DNA from: Flavobacteriaceae bacterium
GTDB taxonomy: Bacteria > Bacteroidota > Bacteroidia > Flavobacteriales > Flavobacteriaceae
Direction of reading: 5' to 3'
Length of the DNA: 15,686 nt
Assembly (NCBI GenBank): GCA_002702405.1
Contig: NZZH01000025.1
Coordinates: 894-16,579, forward strand
Positions within the stretch are counted from its first letter, which is position 1, and the number at the start of each line of letters is the position of its first letter. The notes under the pieces are model-generated. The model saw nothing but the letters and a program-made list of their open reading frames with translations. It did no database searches and was not told the origin of the DNA. Shown here piece after piece: positions 14,246-15,686 of this stretch. A program made the translations under genes and the position numbers.

Positions 14246-15256
14246 ATGGAAAAACCTAAAAAAATTAAAGTTGGCATTACAATTGGAGATCCAAATGGTA
14301 TAGGTGTTGAGTTAATTCTGAAAACTTTTGAATATAAAAATATTTTTAAATATTTTATTCCCATAGTTTTTGGTAACACTAAACTTTTATTACAACAGAA
14401 AAAGCACTTTAATTTAAAAACTGAAATTAAAAAAATTAAAGAGATAAAAAATTTTCATGATTTTAATATAAATGTTTTTAATTGCTGGGATGAAGAATAT
14501 GAAATTAATTATGGTTTATTAAGTAAAAAGAGTGGAGAGTTATCAGTTAAATCAATATTATTTGCTTCTGAATATTTAAAAAAAAATAAGATTGACACAC
14601 TTGTAACTCTACCAATTAATAAAAGTGCAATTCAATCTGAAATTTTTAAATTTAAAGGACATACTGATTTTTTTTCTAAAAAGTTTTCAGGAGAAACTCT
14701 TATGTTTATGATTAATGATAAACTAAAGCTAGCTTTAGTTACTGACCATATTCCGGTTAGTTCAATTAGTAAGACTTTAACTAATTCTTTGCTTAATAAA
14801 AAAATTGAACTGTTAATTGAATCTCTAAAAAAAGATTTTTTAATCAAAAAACCTAAAATTGCTGTATTAGGATGTGATCCTCATTGTGGAGATGATGGTG
14901 TAATTGGAAATAAAGATCAAAAAGTCATTGTTCCAGTTATAAAAAGAAATTTTGATAAAGGAACATTAATTTATGGACCATTTTCATCTGATGGATTTTT
15001 TGGTAATAAAGAATATAAAAGATTTGATGCCATAATTTCTATTTATCATGATCAAGGGCTAGTTCCTTTTAAATTGTTATCTTTTGGTGAAGGGGTAAAT
15101 TTTACTGCAGGACTTGATTATGTTAGAACTTCTCCTGATCATGGAACAGCTTTTGATATTGCAGGAAAAGGTTTAGCTAAAATAAATTCATTTAAAGAGG
15201 CTTTATTTAAATCAAGGGAAATTTATTTAAATAGAAATAAAAAATTAAATAAATAA
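14246..15256 (+). CDS. pdxA: 4-hydroxythreonine-4-phosphate dehydrogenase
   Basis: The 336-residue enzyme oxidises 4-phosphohydroxy-L-threonine with NAD+ in the DXP-dependent pathway to pyridoxal phosphate (vitamin B6), in the cytoplasm. Recognisable are GITIGDPNGIGVEL near the N-terminus (residues 10-23), the substrate-site motif GHTDFF with His139, TDHIP with His168, GCDPHCGDDG with His213, and SIYHDQGLVPFKL with His268. The last three are the metal ligands of the family. TSPDHGTAFDIAG (295-307) is the C-terminal signature. An upstream in-frame ATG at 14216 would add MPKIRIINLH, but it lies at the predicted transcription start, so 14246 is preferred. The next gene is DUF177, after 45 bp with its own promoter element. 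Confidence 0.95.
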   Translation: MEKPKKIKVGITIGDPNGIGVELILKTFEYKNIFKYFIPIVFGNTKLLLQQKKHFNLKTEIKKIKEIKNFHDFNINVFNCWDEEYEINYGLLSKKSGELSVKSILFASEYLKKNKIDTLVTLPINKSAIQSEIFKFKGHTDFFSKKFSGETLMFMINDKLKLALVTDHIPVSSISKTLTNSLLNKKIELLIESLKKDFLIKKPKIAVLGCDPHCGDDGVIGNKDQKVIVPVIKRNFDKGTLIYGPFSSDGFFGNKEYKRFDAIISIYHDQGLVPFKLLSFGEGVNFTAGLDYVRTSPDHGTAFDIAGKGLAKINSFKEALFKSREIYLNRNKKLNK

Positions 15257-15274
15257 TACCTGTTAATTTTTTTA

Positions 15275-15282
15275 TAAATTTG
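15275..15282 (+). promoter_or_regulatory. Bacteroidota -7 element of the DUF177 gene
   Basis: TAAATTTG matches TAnnTTTG, 19 bp before the ATG at 15302. The predicted start is near 15289, giving a leader of about 13 nt. Confidence 0.5.
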
Positions 15283-15301
15283 CCGCTCAAAATATTGGAC
15301 T

Positions 15302-15686
15302 ATGAAAAGTAAAGATTTTTTTATAATTCCATTTGCTGGATTAAAACAAGGTAAGCATAACTTTTCTTTTTCAATTGAAAATAAGTTCTTTAAAAGTTTA
15401 GGTTATAACGAATTTAATGATGTAAAATTAATTGCTCAAGTTGAACTTCTGAAAAAAACAACTTTCCTTGAGTTGAGTTTTTTTATTACTGGAAAAGTTA
15501 ATGTTTTTTGTGATATTTCTATTGAGCCTTTTGATTTACAAATAAATTCTGAATCAAAGTTTATTGTAAAATTCTGTAACTCTAGTGAAAATTTATCAGA
15601 TGAAATAATTTTTTTACCAATTGGATCACATGAAATTGATGTAACTAATCATTTATATGAAACAATCATTTTATCTTTACCAATAA
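15302..15686 (+). CDS. yceD: DUF177/YceD-family protein (3' end outside window)
   Basis: The frame from ATG runs to the window edge, giving 128 residues. It begins MKSKDFFIIPFAGLKQGKH, continues with KLIAQVELLKKTTFLELSFFITGKVNVFCDISIEPFDLQI, and later has LPIGSHEIDVTNHLYETIILSLP. The G.V...CD....P segment and the late D(V/L)T..LYE..ILSLP are typical of DUF177 (YceD). Bacterial relatives usually end with a CxxC-like motif and precede rpmF (ribosomal protein bL32); both would lie beyond the edge. In Escherichia coli YceD is linked to 23S rRNA accumulation. From memory of Flavobacteriia gene order I expect rpmF, then fatty-acid synthesis genes (fabH, accB, accC). Confidence 0.87.
   Translation, partial: MKSKDFFIIPFAGLKQGKHNFSFSIENKFFKSLGYNEFNDVKLIAQVELLKKTTFLELSFFITGKVNVFCDISIEPFDLQINSESKFIVKFCNSSENLSDEIIFLPIGSHEIDVTNHLYETIILSLPI

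Overview
The window is very AT-rich bacterial DNA, almost certainly from a Flavobacteriia-type Bacteroidota, probably a marine lineage with a small genome. The evidence is a type IX secretion (T9SS) type-B sorted protein followed by a PorP/SprF partner, several starts preceded by the Bacteroidota -7 promoter element TAnnTTTG, an almost complete lack of Shine-Dalgarno (SD) sequences, and the ribE / pdxA / DUF177 gene order that I recall from Flavobacteriia. Family calls rest on motif recognition; no database search was run.

Left part (1-2300): a 5'-complete but 3'-truncated secreted M28 peptidase of the glutamate carboxypeptidase II type (minus strand) diverges from mmsA, a CoA-acylating methylmalonate-semialdehyde dehydrogenase. 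Middle-left (2459-8809): a small secreted protein of unknown function overlaps the start of a 1374-residue cell-surface protein. That protein has a signal peptide, a Reelin/Asp-box-like region, five to six HYR repeats, an Asp-rich thrombospondin-3-like region with a 40-residue period and a T9SS type-B C-terminal domain. A PorP/SprF protein follows 3 bp later, then two small lipoproteins. This block looks like one surface-display locus. The gene-poor stretch 8810-9117 holds two possible tiny membrane proteins on the minus strand.

Middle-right (9118-12298): a sugar-nucleotidyltransferase-like gene is followed 10 bp later by a lipoprotein serine hydrolase with the SxxK / SDN / KxG motifs of class A beta-lactamase-like enzymes. 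It converges, sharing a TTAA at the two stops, with a 2-oxoglutarate/Fe(II) oxygenase of the isopenicillin N synthase family. Upstream of the oxygenase lies the most unusual part of the window. Read on the minus strand, it contains an extended SD sequence, a 20-codon ORF, a possible H-type pseudoknot spanning the end of that ORF, and a perfect terminator hairpin whose base is only 12 nt from the oxygenase start codon. I read this as a candidate transcription-attenuation leader or small regulatory RNA.

Right part (12299-15686): a CPA1-type cation/proton antiporter and riboflavin synthase (ribE), both on the minus strand, diverge from pdxA (vitamin B6) and a truncated DUF177/YceD gene. The ribE and pdxA promoters appear to overlap within about 20 bp.
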